From assembly GCA_017454325.1 (NCBI GenBank), contig JAFTDG010000114.1:1-53427 (forward strand): 53,427 nt of DNA. Reading direction: 5' to 3'. The notes below the pieces were generated by a model, which had not been told where the DNA came from, did no database searches, and was given only the letters and a program-made list of their open reading frames with translations. The position numbers were made by a program, and so were the translations under genes. Shown piece after piece: positions 15,501 through 24,321 of the stretch. The DNA comes from Desulfovibrio sp. GTDB taxonomy: Bacteria > Desulfobacterota > Desulfovibrionia > Desulfovibrionales > Desulfovibrionaceae. The first letter of the stretch is position 1. Each line of letters opens with the position of its first letter.

Positions 15501-18279
15501 ACTCTCTCTGCCTCTGTACACCAAGGAAGCGGGGGACTTCCTGCTAACGCTGCGCCGTGAAGGTGGCACCATACTCGCCATGATTCCTTACACCGTAGCC
15601 GGCACAAAGCTGGCCCAGCCTGACGAACTTAACACGGGTTCTCTTGCTAAGGGCGACCTGCGTCTCAAGCTTGACAAACAAAGTTACGCCCCCGGTGATA
15701 CCATCAATTTACGTCTTTCTACCCCCTTTGCAGGCACAGGTCTGATAACCGTAGAACGCGAAACTGTGGTGGCACACTCCTGGTTTACAGCAAAGCCAGG
15801 CGAGAGTGTTCAACAGATTCGTTTACCCGCTGACTTTCATGGCAAGGGATATGTAAACGTCTCCTATGCTCGCGCCCTGGATTCAGATGAAATATACATG
15901 GCCCCACACGTCAATGCGGTGGCCTCCTTTACCACGGGCATGGACCAGCGCGACATGCAACTTGCTCTGGATGCGCCTGACAAGGTGTTGCCCGGCAGCG
16001 TTCTTACAGCCCGCATAACTTCGACGACGCCCGGCAGAGCCTTGGTCTTCGCTGTTGACGAAGGTGTCTTGCAGCTGACCAACTTTGTCACCCCCGATCC
16101 TTTACGCGACCTGCTGGGCGACCGTGCGTTGGATGTAACAACCCTTACAGCCTTTGACCTGCTTATGCCCGACCATGCCCGCTTACAGGGTCGCATCCCA
16201 GGTTTTGGCGGTGGCATGGCCGGACCTGGGGGACGTTTTCTCAATCCCTTTAAACGCCGCGGTGAGCCACCCTTTGCCTTCTGGCAGGACATTGTACCCG
16301 TGGACAAAAACGGCACTGAAATACGCCTGAACATACCGGAATATGTGAGCGGGAAAATACGCCTCATGGCGGTAGCCTCAGCAGCACCGCAGGATGCACC
16401 TGCCCGTGCAGGCAGAGCCGAAGCATATACCGCAGTCCGTGGCACACTCCTTCTCAAGCCGCTCTTACCCCTCGCTGCAGCGCCTGGCGACTCCTTTGAC
16501 GGCGCTGTGGTGGTGGCCAACACGGTGGAAGGCAGTGGCAAGGGGGCACGCGTACGTTTGAGCATGGAGAGCTCAGGCGGTGGTCTGGCCTTTGACCCAC
16601 AGTCCGCTCCCAAAATACTCACGGTGGACGAGAATGGCGAAACAACTCTGCGCTTCCGCATGAAAGCTCAAGACACCCTGGGAGAAGCCAGTGTGCGCTT
16701 TACCGCTTTGCTGGAGGGTTCACCTGAAAAGCCTGTGGTACGCACACAGACGGTATCTGTACGACCACCAGTGCCACGTTTACGCACGGAACATATCAGT
16801 TCCCTGCACGGCCCCACCGTAGTTGACGTGCCGCGCGACATCTATCCCTTTGAAGCAAAAGGGCAGGCCACCGTAGCCGCAATGCCCGTACTGGCGCTGC
16901 GCGATCTGCTGGCCAAGCTGGATAGCTATCCCTATGGCTGCACGGAACAACTCGTGAGCCGTGCCTTGCCCTATGCGGCGCTGCTGGGTATGCCCGACAC
17001 ACAACGAGAGCTGCTGCGCAGCCCCAACGTCGACCCTGAAACTCTGCGCAAGCGTGGTGACACCACTATCAATGCGGCACTGGCTGCCATTGGAAATACT
17101 ATCGACTATGACGGTGTGAGCCTGTGGCCCGGCGAAAAAGCCAACGACTTTGTGACAGCCTATGCGGCAGACCTGCTCATGACACTACAGGAAAGCAAGG
17201 TTACAACTCCCGGGGCTCTAGCGAAACGAGTGCTGGATAGGTTAGAGCGTATTGTTGGTCGCCAACCCGCGAACATTAACGATGCCCGCATCAAGCTATA
17301 CGGGGCCTGGGTACTCCAGCGCGACGGACGCATCATGACACAGGAATTGGAACGCCTTGAACAATGGTTTAAAAACAATACCCGTGGATGGGAGACGGAT
17401 GTAGCCGCTGCCTTCTTGGCAGACAGCCGCCTCATGCTTCGTCTGCGTCGGCAGGCAAATCGTACAATGCCGGCCAGCGTCAACACCAATGACGATCCCT
17501 TCCTCTCCACAGGCGCGGCAAGGGCCCTCTATGCTCTCATGGTGCTCAAGCACTTTCCTGACAAAATGCAGAACATCCCTCTGCAGCCATTGCTAGACAG
17601 CGCTTTTACCACCACGGCTACAACCGTAGACATGGCATTAACTGCCCGCACCCTGATTGTATGGAACAAAGAGGCCGCCAGCAGCCTGAACAATATTGAC
17701 CTCACCTGCTCGCGTTACGGCCAGGGCTTTTCACCTGCCAGTGGTCAAGCTGACATACTGGGCTCCATTCTTGTGCTCGACGCCCCAGGCTGCCAGCAAT
17801 ACCACGCAGATCTGCCTGCTGCACAAGACCTGCATATGCTTGTCACAACCGAGGGCTTCGACCGCACACCTCCAGCCGCTGACGGCGGCAATAATCTAGA
17901 GTTGCATCGTCGCTACTGCAATGCCAGAGGAGAAACTGTAACCACTGCCAAGTTGGGCGATGTACTCACTGTTGAACTAACCGTACAGCCTGTAAAAAAT
18001 GTGAAGAACGTAGTGCTGGTAGATCTTACGCCTGGTGGCTTTGAACCAGTCCTGGAAAAAGACGGAGAGCGAGAGACGCAGGAAGGCCTTGTACGCTTCG
18101 AACGCCGTGAAGATCGTGCCATTTTCTTCACTAATTTGAGTGGAGAACGGCAGATCTTTACTTACAAGGTACGTGCCACCACAAGAGGCCACTTTGTGTT
18201 GCCAACGGCAACGGGTGAAGCCATGTACGACCCGGCGACCAATGCCCATACGGGCGGTGGATATATTACCGTCGAATAG
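12577..18279 (+). CDS. Bacterial alpha-2-macroglobulin family protein (YfhM-like), thioester type
   Basis: 1900 residues. Large periplasmic protein thought to trap foreign proteases by a reactive thioester. Start set by GGAGG before MSISGKRLFL; a signal peptide follows, ending near AQANA. It lacks a lipobox Cys, so unlike E. coli YfhM it may be soluble rather than lipid-anchored. The macroglobulin beta domains fill the first two thirds, with MG-type sequences such as SQRGLYLPGETLHFG near residue 645. YGCTEQLVSRALP places the thioester Cys at about 1455 (CTEQ), followed by the alpha-helical TED and the receptor-binding-like C-terminal domain. The penicillin-binding protein 1C gene follows 85 bp later. 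This pairing is common in Gram-negative bacteria and suggests joint defence and repair of the cell wall. Confidence 0.93.
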   Translation: MSISGKRLFLIVLSLLSLSLYAAAQANADPAYRIPITSNPQIDPWQRHDGLTLTLRLDEARCKKDYGKDWFRRCAAAPAGEAGSLVTGVRMTPHINGTWRWIDDATMEFTPTKGTLAPATRYTIDLTNVALPDRFFLNRKVSYTTLPQAVHVGKETFWIDPSSKGAHALSVPLRFLWPVTSRNMDTRINIAPSDTKSGLSFGPTRLVWNERRDEVVVTAPITSLPENNAAARITISGLPAFSVDDGKCVVANQGKNMPKDVTSSFSVTGSSRIMDVKDIVIHPAYDDSLNKTYELEITTTLRVLPSELLQRLTLIELPLKLSDSAGKPADWTKVPAISAEDIQKGAKLKAELLQPANEPTDRLHLRLSAEAGRGLLTAVDEGLPSIAGPRTAKVRRFILNVPSLGREVGFLQPGNVLALSGQQKLDIYATGVTEIRWRAERVRDPFLALAAKDSSFEEQTLGMDVMAEALEGQLTVPPKAQGAASFPVLDLAPLLHSDKEPVHGLMRMTLTGYDGKKEICQDSRLLLITDLGLIVKQTGDGGRTVFVQHLAKGTPVGGAEVRLLAVNGTTIQSAVTDSQGRADLPPADFTREKRPVAVVALGKANKGQDLAWISLDDSQRLVDYSNFAISGRHTAKDGLSASVFSQRGLYLPGETLHFGCIVRRHDWKALPPDLPLEAVLINPTGKEVLRQGFTVGKDGLNTFDWKSSEDSPVGAYQLDIRLAGVKNTKSESDEVESNAAVLGSTRVRVEEFQPDTLALTAGIGPQLPKGWIHTGVNASEVWAQAKLDNLYGEPAANHRVKAVLQIQKGRLTFPGFEDYTFYEAPGFEGEDLTLDLPDGYTDQKGTVRFALPLGRLQTGTLRGAVLLEGFEPAGGRAVTRRIETLFSPMEVALGYKPENGANNLDYIPQNASAALRLLALNNDLAPMNLPKMEAVFSARRYVNSLVTDSRGAYRYEATPVDTELSRTTVELSAQGLSLPLYTKEAGDFLLTLRREGGTILAMIPYTVAGTKLAQPDELNTGSLAKGDLRLKLDKQSYAPGDTINLRLSTPFAGTGLITVERETVVAHSWFTAKPGESVQQIRLPADFHGKGYVNVSYARALDSDEIYMAPHVNAVASFTTGMDQRDMQLALDAPDKVLPGSVLTARITSTTPGRALVFAVDEGVLQLTNFVTPDPLRDLLGDRALDVTTLTAFDLLMPDHARLQGRIPGFGGGMAGPGGRFLNPFKRRGEPPFAFWQDIVPVDKNGTEIRLNIPEYVSGKIRLMAVASAAPQDAPARAGRAEAYTAVRGTLLLKPLLPLAAAPGDSFDGAVVVANTVEGSGKGARVRLSMESSGGGLAFDPQSAPKILTVDENGETTLRFRMKAQDTLGEASVRFTALLEGSPEKPVVRTQTVSVRPPVPRLRTEHISSLHGPTVVDVPRDIYPFEAKGQATVAAMPVLALRDLLAKLDSYPYGCTEQLVSRALPYAALLGMPDTQRELLRSPNVDPETLRKRGDTTINAALAAIGNTIDYDGVSLWPGEKANDFVTAYAADLLMTLQESKVTTPGALAKRVLDRLERIVGRQPANINDARIKLYGAWVLQRDGRIMTQELERLEQWFKNNTRGWETDVAAAFLADSRLMLRLRRQANRTMPASVNTNDDPFLSTGAARALYALMVLKHFPDKMQNIPLQPLLDSAFTTTATTVDMALTARTLIVWNKEAASSLNNIDLTCSRYGQGFSPASGQADILGSILVLDAPGCQQYHADLPAAQDLHMLVTTEGFDRTPPAADGGNNLELHRRYCNARGETVTTAKLGDVLTVELTVQPVKNVKNVVLVDLTPGGFEPVLEKDGERETQEGLVRFERREDRAIFFTNLSGERQIFTYKVRATTRGHFVLPTATGEAMYDPATNAHTGGGYITVE

Positions 18280-18297
18280 AGTCCTTATCTCTCGAAA

Positions 18298-18334
18298 GGG
18301 CGGTTCCTGTATACAGATGCTACGGGAACCGCCC
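18298..18334. repeat. Inverted repeat between the macroglobulin and pbpC genes
   Basis: GGGCGGTTCC at 18298-18307 and GGAACCGCCC at 18325-18334: 10-bp perfect arms, 17-nt loop. There is no T run after it. It may lower or separate expression of the two genes, or be a processing site. Confidence 0.6.
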
Positions 18335-18364
18335 CTGGAGTCAACGTGCCACACACGTACCACA

Positions 18365-20737
18365 ATGGAAAAGAAGGACATAACACAGCAGATCCCCTCG
18401 CGGAGATGGTGGAATTTCCTGAGATTATTGATCTGTCTCTTCTGTGTGCCCTCGTGCATCTTGCTAGCATGGCTCATATTTGTCCCCTGCCCCCATCCCC
18501 TGGACGGACGCGATTTTTCACGCATAGTTCAGGACAGACGTGGCAGTCTGCTCAGAGTCAGCCTTTCCTCTGATCAGAAATATCGCATCCGTACGCGATT
18601 GACAGACATCCCCCCTGAGGCTGTAGACGCTATACTGCGCTATGAAGACAGGTTCTTCTGGTACCATCCCGGCGTGAACCTCTTTGCCCTAGCACGTTCA
18701 GCATGCTGCATCCTTACTGGAGGACGACGCATGGGAGGCTCCACCATCACCATGCAGGTAGTTCGTCTGATACACGGACTTGAGACGGGCAGTATACAGG
18801 CCAAGATTGTGCAACTGTTGCTGGCACTACAGCTGGAATGGCACTACAGCAAAGAAGATATTCTGGAGGCGTACTTCAATCTGGCCCCCTATGGCGGCAA
18901 TGTGGAAGGACTGGGGGCAGCTGCCCTGTGCTACTTCCACAAAAGCCCGTCACAGCTTACCAAAACGGAAAGCGCGGCCCTCATGCTTGTACCGCAAAAC
19001 CCCGTGCGCCGCAGACCCTCTATATACAATCCGGCCTTTCACGATGCTTTACGCCGTCTCAATGCCACTTGGTTAGGTCAGGAGGAAGACGCACCGCTCC
19101 GCGTGTATGACTTACACGACATGCCCTTTGGGGCACCTCACCTATGTGCTGAACTGCTGAAACAACCTGGGAATGACATAGTCCGTACTACCCTCGACCC
19201 TACTGCACAGGAACGTCTAACCCGCCACCTGGCACGTTTTGCCGCCCGTCACAGTGCCTACGGACTGAATAACTGTGCCGCCCTCTTGCTGCACTGGCCC
19301 AGCATGGAAGTCCGGGCGCTGGTAGGTTCAGCCGATTTTTACAATACTGCCATTGAAGGTCAGGTGGACGGAACGCGAGCACGGCGTTCACCAGGGTCCA
19401 CCCTTAAGCCCATGATTTATGCACTGGCACTGGCACAGGGACTCATCCATCCCCAAACCTTACTGGCCGACACCCCGCGTACCTTCGCTGACTACGAGCC
19501 AGAAAATTTTGACGGGGCATTTCGCGGGCCTGTAGCAGCCGCCGAAGCATTGCGGGCTAGCCGCAATGTTCCCGCCATCGCGCTGGCCGCACGCCTGAAA
19601 AATCCCAATCTTTATGCTTTCCTGCGCCATGCTGGTGTGCACTTTGCTGCATCTGAAGAACATTATGGACTGGCCCTGGTTCTGGGCGGTGCCGAGGTCA
19701 GCATGCGCGAACTGGCAGGTCTCTATGCTATGCTTGCTAATAAAGGAGTATGGCGACCCCTACGCTACACTCTGAATGGTACTGATGTACCAGATATGAC
19801 GAATACAACGGACACGACAAATACCCATCCTACTACCCCCTTGCCCCTGCTCTCGCCCGAAGCGGCCTTTGTGACACTTACCATGCTGGAATCACCAGAT
19901 CCGGATCGTCGTATACGCTCCCAAAACGGCGTTATCCTTCCCGTACGCCTCAAAACGGGGACATCTAATGGTTTTCGCGATGCCTGGGCTCTAGCCCAAT
20001 TTGGGCCATATATTTTGGCTGTGTGGGTTGGAAATTTCAATAATAGCGCTAATCCGCTCCTGGTGGGCGGACTTACGGCAGCCCCCCTCCTGTTGGAAAT
20101 AGCACGCGCCCAAGCTGCCAACGAGCCCATGACCGACCCCTTTGCCACGCCCGCCCCCGACCTCAATGTGGAGCGCGTAACCGTGTGTACGGCCACAGGC
20201 GACCTTGATACTTCCCTTTGCCCAGAAACCACGGAGACCTGGTTCATCCCCGGAGTTTCGCCCCTGATCCCTTCAAATATTTTTCGTCCCATTCTGGTGG
20301 ACAAGATCACCGGCCTGCGTGCCTGTGCCCCTGAAGAAGGTCGCACCGAAACACGCGTGTGGGAATTCTGGCCTAGTGACTTGGCCACTATGTTTGCCCG
20401 CGCAGGACGCCCCAAGCCAGCACCACCACCCTATATGCCACAGTGTCTGCGCCAGTTGCAGGCTTCCGGAAGGGCTCCTGATATCGTACAGCCACGTGAA
20501 GGACTTACCTACCGCAGGGCAGCATCAGGCAGCAAGGGACAAGAAATAGTTCTTCTGGCACATGCCGAGGCAGACGTACGTAACCTGCACTGGTTTATCA
20601 ACGGGAGTTATATAGGCAGCAGTCTCCCAGGAGAGCCTCTGCTCTGGCAGGCCAAGGTGGGCGATATGATGGTTCGTGTGGTGGATGATGCCGGACGGGC
20701 CAGCCTGCGTACGTTACGCGTTCGTCCAGCACCATAA
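18365..20737 (+). CDS. pbpC: Penicillin-binding protein 1C, bifunctional peptidoglycan synthase
   Basis: 790 residues. Inner-membrane protein with a single span near 18-40. Glycosyltransferase (GT51) domain: the catalytic Glu is expected at 94 in RYEDRFFWYHPG, and RRMGGSTITMQ follows at 121-131. Transpeptidase domain: STLK (Ser345, Lys348), SRN at 399-401 and KTGTS at 530-534, all intact. A short Thr/Asn-rich insert (near 479-491) precedes the last part. The C-terminal 90 residues match the BiPBP_C domain typical of PBP1C. It follows the macroglobulin gene, as in E. coli yfhM-pbpC. The ribosome site is weak; an ATG 16 codons upstream is an alternative start. Confidence 0.94.
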   Translation: MEKKDITQQIPSRRWWNFLRLLICLFCVPSCILLAWLIFVPCPHPLDGRDFSRIVQDRRGSLLRVSLSSDQKYRIRTRLTDIPPEAVDAILRYEDRFFWYHPGVNLFALARSACCILTGGRRMGGSTITMQVVRLIHGLETGSIQAKIVQLLLALQLEWHYSKEDILEAYFNLAPYGGNVEGLGAAALCYFHKSPSQLTKTESAALMLVPQNPVRRRPSIYNPAFHDALRRLNATWLGQEEDAPLRVYDLHDMPFGAPHLCAELLKQPGNDIVRTTLDPTAQERLTRHLARFAARHSAYGLNNCAALLLHWPSMEVRALVGSADFYNTAIEGQVDGTRARRSPGSTLKPMIYALALAQGLIHPQTLLADTPRTFADYEPENFDGAFRGPVAAAEALRASRNVPAIALAARLKNPNLYAFLRHAGVHFAASEEHYGLALVLGGAEVSMRELAGLYAMLANKGVWRPLRYTLNGTDVPDMTNTTDTTNTHPTTPLPLLSPEAAFVTLTMLESPDPDRRIRSQNGVILPVRLKTGTSNGFRDAWALAQFGPYILAVWVGNFNNSANPLLVGGLTAAPLLLEIARAQAANEPMTDPFATPAPDLNVERVTVCTATGDLDTSLCPETTETWFIPGVSPLIPSNIFRPILVDKITGLRACAPEEGRTETRVWEFWPSDLATMFARAGRPKPAPPPYMPQCLRQLQASGRAPDIVQPREGLTYRRAASGSKGQEIVLLAHAEADVRNLHWFINGSYIGSSLPGEPLLWQAKVGDMMVRVVDDAGRASLRTLRVRPAP

Positions 20738-20903
20738 TACAGGCCTTGCTTTCTTCACAAACTTGTATCTTGATTTGGTTGATACATTATTAGCCAACTA
20801 TTAGACGTATCTCCTCAAAAACGTTTGTTCATAAAAAACGCATTACTAAAATTCATACTGATATTATCCTAAGATACGTTTTAAACTGCCACTTTTACGC
20901 ATT

Positions 20904-22043
20904 TCAGATGCGCTGCCCTAGGGCCACCAGTGCTGCGGCATTGCGAGCGGCCATACGCAGGTTGTCATAGCCTTCATGCAATGCCTCTGCCACGGTACAC
21001 GGACGGTATACGGCATCTGTCACAGCATCAATGCCATTGGCAAACACCGAGGTAAAATCGCGTGTAAGGCAGCCGCCAATAGCCATAACGGGTATGCCTC
21101 TGCGTTTTGCCACACGAGCTACGCCAATAGGGGTTTTGCCATGGGCGGTCTGCCCGTCAATGCGCCCCTCGCCGGTTACTACAAGATCGGCATTATGTAA
21201 GAGCCCGTCTAAGCCCACGGCTTCGGTGACAATATCTACGCCATGCCGCAACCTGCCGTGTAAAAAGGCATAGATAGCCCCACCCATGCCTCCTGCGGCG
21301 CCCGCGCCGGATATAGTCATCATGTCTACTCCCAATGTCTGCTGCGTAATGACCGCAAAATGACGCAGATTGGCATCCAAAAAAACAACCATCTCCGGTG
21401 TGGCTCCCTTTTGGGGACCAAACACGGCTGAGGCCCCTTGGGGGCCGCACAAAGGATTATCTACATCACAGGCCACATCAATAGTTGCTTCGCCCAAACG
21501 TGCATCAAGTTCGGAAAGATCAATGGAGGCAAGGTCTCTCAGGCCTTCCCCGGTTGGGACAATACTCTCCCCCCGCGAGGTGAGCAGGCGTGCCCCAAGC
21601 GACTGCAGCATTCCCGCACCGCCATCATTAGTGGCACTACCACCTATGCCAATAATAAACTTACGCGCACCTGCATCCAGTGCAGAACGAATGAGTTGTC
21701 CTGTGCCCACACTGCTGGTGTGCAAGGGATTACGGTTTGCCGGGGGTACAAGGGCTAGTCCACTGGCGGCAGCCATTTCAAGTATGGCCGTTACACCGTC
21801 ACCACTTAGGCCGTAAAAAGCCTCTACAGGTTCGCCCAACGGGCCTTGAACCTGAACTGGAACCCGGCGTCCACCCGTTGCAGCGATGACGGCCTCCACC
21901 GTGCCCTCTCCGCCATCTGCCATAGGCACAAGAACATAGTCCGCCTGAGGGAATATTTCTCGAAAGCCGGCTGCTATGGCACTCGCAGCCTCTTGCGCAC
22001 TGAGAGATTCCTTGTAGGAATCCGGAGCAATGACAATCTTCAT
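20904..22043 (-). CDS. Glycerate 2-kinase (GarK/GlxK family)
   Basis: 379 residues. Phosphorylates D-glycerate, in this family usually to 2-phosphoglycerate, feeding glycolysis; cytoplasmic. Signature blocks: MKIVIAPDSYKESLSA at the start, VPMADGGEGTVEAV, GIGGSATNDGGAGMLQSLGA, DVDNPLCGPQGAS, ISGAGAAGGMGGA, and LVVTGEGRIDGQTAHGKTP near the end. AGGAG lies 8 nt before the chosen start; the frame opens 15 codons earlier without support. It stands alone, divergent from the Tim44-domain gene and convergent with pbpC, with about 165 bp of AT-rich sequence at its 3-prime end and no clear terminator. Confidence 0.95.
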   Translation of the reverse strand: MKIVIAPDSYKESLSAQEAASAIAAGFREIFPQADYVLVPMADGGEGTVEAVIAATGGRRVPVQVQGPLGEPVEAFYGLSGDGVTAILEMAAASGLALVPPANRNPLHTSSVGTGQLIRSALDAGARKFIIGIGGSATNDGGAGMLQSLGARLLTSRGESIVPTGEGLRDLASIDLSELDARLGEATIDVACDVDNPLCGPQGASAVFGPQKGATPEMVVFLDANLRHFAVITQQTLGVDMMTISGAGAAGGMGGAIYAFLHGRLRHGVDIVTEAVGLDGLLHNADLVVTGEGRIDGQTAHGKTPIGVARVAKRRGIPVMAIGGCLTRDFTSVFANGIDAVTDAVYRPCTVAEALHEGYDNLRMAARNAAALVALGQRI

Positions 22044-22130
22044 ACAAACTCCTACAAACTGAGGGAACTCAAGGCATACACACGGCATAGGGTTGCGCCC
22101 GGAAAAAAACGCATGCCGGAGGGTGGCATC

Positions 22131-22158
22131 TTGCCATTCCCTAGAGAATGGCTATAGT
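22131..22158 (+). promoter_or_regulatory. Candidate promoter of the Tim44-domain gene with embedded inverted repeat
   Basis: TTGCCA at 22131-22136, a 16-nt spacer and TATAGT at 22153-22158. Between and over the boxes is a perfect repeat: GCCATTC (22133-22139) and GAATGGC (22146-22152). Its position in the spacer is what one expects of a repressor or MerR-type activator site. Confidence 0.55.
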
Positions 22159-22186
22159 ACATGCAGAAAAGCAGAAAAGCTATATT

Positions 22187-22225
22187 CGGCCGCCGGTGTT
22201 TCCCGTGCGGCTGGCAACCCCCACT
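22187..22225 (+). promoter_or_regulatory. Structured leader hairpin before the Tim44-domain gene
   Basis: GCCGCCGG at 22189-22196 can pair with CCG-T-GCGGC at 22203-22211 (one bulge). Just after it, CCC of the CCCCCACT stretch can pair with the GGG of the ribosome binding site (GGGAG), so the leader could hide the site. No known riboswitch class was matched. Confidence 0.35.
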
Positions 22226-22236
22226 GGGAGCTGTAC

Positions 22237-23154
22237 ATGAGCATCAAAACTGTTCTAGCCTTTTTTATTATTGTATGTTGTTCCTTTGCACTTGCCTTAC
22301 CAGACATGGCTGATGCCGCCCGCATGGGAGGCGGTCGCTCTTTCGGCAGTAAACCCTTTATGAACGCTCCAGCTCAGGCACCCAGGCCATCGACGGCACC
22401 AACGCAGGGCATGTCCCGGCAGCAGACTCAGCAGCCTGGTGCCGCAGCTACAGCCAGGCCAGGCATGTTTGGTGGCATGGGCGGCATCTTCGGCGGTCTT
22501 CTGGCCGGTACACTACTCGGTTCACTACTCGGCGGACATGGCTTTGCAGGCGGAGGGCTGCTGGATATTCTCTTCTTAGGCCTGGTTATTTACCTTGGAT
22601 TAAAACTCTTTACATCCTTCCGCAATAACAGGCGAACCCAACCCGCAACAGTTGGCGCAGACGACGGGATAACGAACAAATACCACACGACAGGCCCCAT
22701 GCAGCGTACAGACAACGCAGGATGGGATGTGCTGCGTACCCCAGGGCAGGGGGGCATAAATGCCTCTGAACCACAGATTTCTGTTCCTGACGGTTTTGAT
22801 GTAGAAGAATTTTTGCGTGGAGCTAAAATGGCCTATACACGCCTGCAAAGCTCATGGGACAAACGTGATCTTACCGACATCGCCCAGTTTTCCACACCGA
22901 CGGTGCAAAGGATTGTACGTGAGCAAATGGCAGCCGACCCCAACCCTGGCAGAACAGAACTGTTGCTGGTTAATGCGCAGCTGTTAGGAGTAACCAATGA
23001 AGAGCGCGAGCAGTATGCTCAGGTATTCTTTGATGTACTGCTGCGTGAAACGCCAAACCAGCAGACCCCCACATCTGCCAGGGAAATTTGGCATTTTGTT
23101 CGTCCTGTGACGGGGGGCAACTGGAAGCTAGACGGAATACAGCAAGTAGAATAA
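22237..23154 (+). CDS. Tim44-like domain membrane protein
   Basis: 305 residues; start set by GGGAG. An N-terminal signal or membrane helix (1-27, ending ADA) is followed by a low-complexity Pro/Gln/Ala stretch and a glycine-rich segment with FGGMGGIFGGLLAGTLLGSLLGG. Next comes a hydrophobic span (LLDILFLGLVIYLGLKLFTSF, about 108-128). The C-terminal 120 residues, from DGFDVEEFLRGAKMAYTRLQSSWDKRDL to the end, are a Tim44/MRPL45-type domain, an NTF2-like fold, ending in EIWHFVRPVTGGNWKLDGIQQVE. Bacterial members are membrane-attached and of unknown function. The gene is alone, with its own promoter, leader hairpin and terminator. Confidence 0.85.
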   Translation: MSIKTVLAFFIIVCCSFALALPDMADAARMGGGRSFGSKPFMNAPAQAPRPSTAPTQGMSRQQTQQPGAAATARPGMFGGMGGIFGGLLAGTLLGSLLGGHGFAGGGLLDILFLGLVIYLGLKLFTSFRNNRRTQPATVGADDGITNKYHTTGPMQRTDNAGWDVLRTPGQGGINASEPQISVPDGFDVEEFLRGAKMAYTRLQSSWDKRDLTDIAQFSTPTVQRIVREQMAADPNPGRTELLLVNAQLLGVTNEEREQYAQVFFDVLLRETPNQQTPTSAREIWHFVRPVTGGNWKLDGIQQVE

Positions 23155-23184
23155 CTGCACATATCTGTTGTATTATAATATTGT

Positions 23185-23217
23185 ACGGGCTGGACATCAT
23201 GGTTTCAGCCCGTTTTA
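23185..23217 (+). terminator. Rho-independent terminator of the Tim44-domain gene
   Basis: ACGGGCTG at 23185-23192 pairs with CAGCCCGT at 23206-23213, then TTTT. It closes the transcript before the thioesterase gene. Confidence 0.85.
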
Positions 23218-23245
23218 ATTACTGTATCAAAATCGGGAGACGGGA

Positions 23246-23641
23246 ATGACCAACTATGTTGCAAAGCATGACAAACTCATGCGCTACCTTGAAATGACCA
23301 TCGAAACCGCCACCCCGGAATATTCCAAGGTAACCATGCCCATCACCGAGAATCACAAAAATGGTATGGGCGTAGCGCATGGGGGTGCTATTTTTGCCCT
23401 AGTGGATGTAGCCTTTGGCTCCGCAGCCAATGCCGCAAAAACGAGTGGCGTTGTCAGCCTGCACAGTTCTATTGAATTCCTGCGACCGGGTACGGTATCA
23501 CCTCTTACAGCCGAGGCATTTGTGGTCCGTGACGGAAAGCATATTCTCAATTACGATGTCAAAGTACATGACGGATCAGGCGTTCTGGTGGCCCGCAGCA
23601 TGTGCGCTGGCTTTCAGACAGACATCCCTCTGCCAGACTAA
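23246..23641 (+). CDS. PaaI-type hotdog-fold thioesterase
   Basis: 131 residues. Small hotdog-fold acyl-CoA thioesterase of the PaaI/YdiI type; cytoplasmic. The segment ENHKNGMGVAHGGAIFALVDVAFGSAAN carries the HGG turn and the acidic residue (Asp of LVDVA) used in catalysis. LHSSIEFLRPG and LNYDVKVHDGSGVLVARSMCAGF complete the fold. It has a good ribosome site (GGGAGACGGGA). Substrate is unknown; the neighbours (Tim44 protein upstream, BON lipoprotein convergent 8 bp downstream) give no pathway. Confidence 0.88.
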   Translation: MTNYVAKHDKLMRYLEMTIETATPEYSKVTMPITENHKNGMGVAHGGAIFALVDVAFGSAANAAKTSGVVSLHSSIEFLRPGTVSPLTAEAFVVRDGKHILNYDVKVHDGSGVLVARSMCAGFQTDIPLPD

Positions 23642-23649
23642 ACCTACCA

Positions 23650-24306
23650 TCACGGAAGGTCATGGCTTTCCACAATGCCTGCCTCGTCTGCCATCGTAGA
23701 TTCACTTACGGTCGACGCTGAACCACCTGGTGCCACACCCGACACTTGTTCCTGTCGGAAATCGTCAATATGACCAGCTCGTTGCGGTAGCATGAGATAG
23801 CTCGTCACAGATATAATACCTTGCACTTTGCGCGCTGCCTCAATGGCCAGATCTTTTTCCTGCACATCTTGCACTACTCCCAGCAGCACTGCACGCCCTG
23901 CATTCACTTCCGTATCTATACGGGTTGAAGAAAGCCCTGGTGTGCCAATAAGGGCCGTCCGCAGTTTGGTTGCAAGTACAAAGTTACTGGTACCACTCGT
24001 TACCTTTGTAAACCAGTGCGGCGTGATAGATCGCGGCGAGTAGCGTCGTGCAATGGCAAGTGCCTTTTCCTGCATATTGCTAGGAACTTCACCTACAAGG
24101 AATACATGCCCGTAGAAACTATATACCGCGATCTCCAAACCGCCGGTGAAACTCTCGTTGAGCAGGGCTGTTTTGATTTTTGCAGAAAGTTTTTTATCAG
24201 TGGTCATGGTGCCCATGAGCCGCTGATCATCATATACGGAATAGGCACAACCATTGAGAATTGCCACCATAAACAGCAGTAAAAGAGTACCTACTTTTTT
24301 TTGCAT
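23650..24306 (-). CDS. BON-domain lipoprotein
   Basis: 218 residues. Signal peptide with lipobox LNGC (Cys20), so a lipid-anchored envelope protein. Two BON domains follow: about 38-105 (LSAKIKTALLNESFTGGLEIAVYSFYGHVFLVGEV) and about 112-180 (TKLRTALIGTPGLSSTRIDTEVNAGRAVLLGVV). BON proteins such as OsmY and DolP bind membranes and support envelope stability. The last 40 residues are polar and look unstructured. It starts 15 bp after the murA stop and is probably co-transcribed with it. GGGAGA precedes the start. Confidence 0.87.
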   Translation of the reverse strand: MQKKVGTLLLLFMVAILNGCAYSVYDDQRLMGTMTTDKKLSAKIKTALLNESFTGGLEIAVYSFYGHVFLVGEVPSNMQEKALAIARRYSPRSITPHWFTKVTSGTSNFVLATKLRTALIGTPGLSSTRIDTEVNAGRAVLLGVVQDVQEKDLAIEAARKVQGIISVTSYLMLPQRAGHIDDFRQEQVSGVAPGGSASTVSESTMADEAGIVESHDLP

Positions 24307-24321
24307 GAGATCTCCCTTCGG

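Noticed and set aside
15864-16661. 265-residue frame opposite the macroglobulin gene
   Set aside because: Arg/Pro/Ser-rich with no recognisable domain; an antisense shadow of a well-supported gene.
22187-22236. Second TPP-like riboswitch (shared GTGCGGCTG string with the thiC leader)
   Set aside because: Only a short string is shared; the CTGAGA, ACCTGA and GGAGGGAAG boxes are missing.
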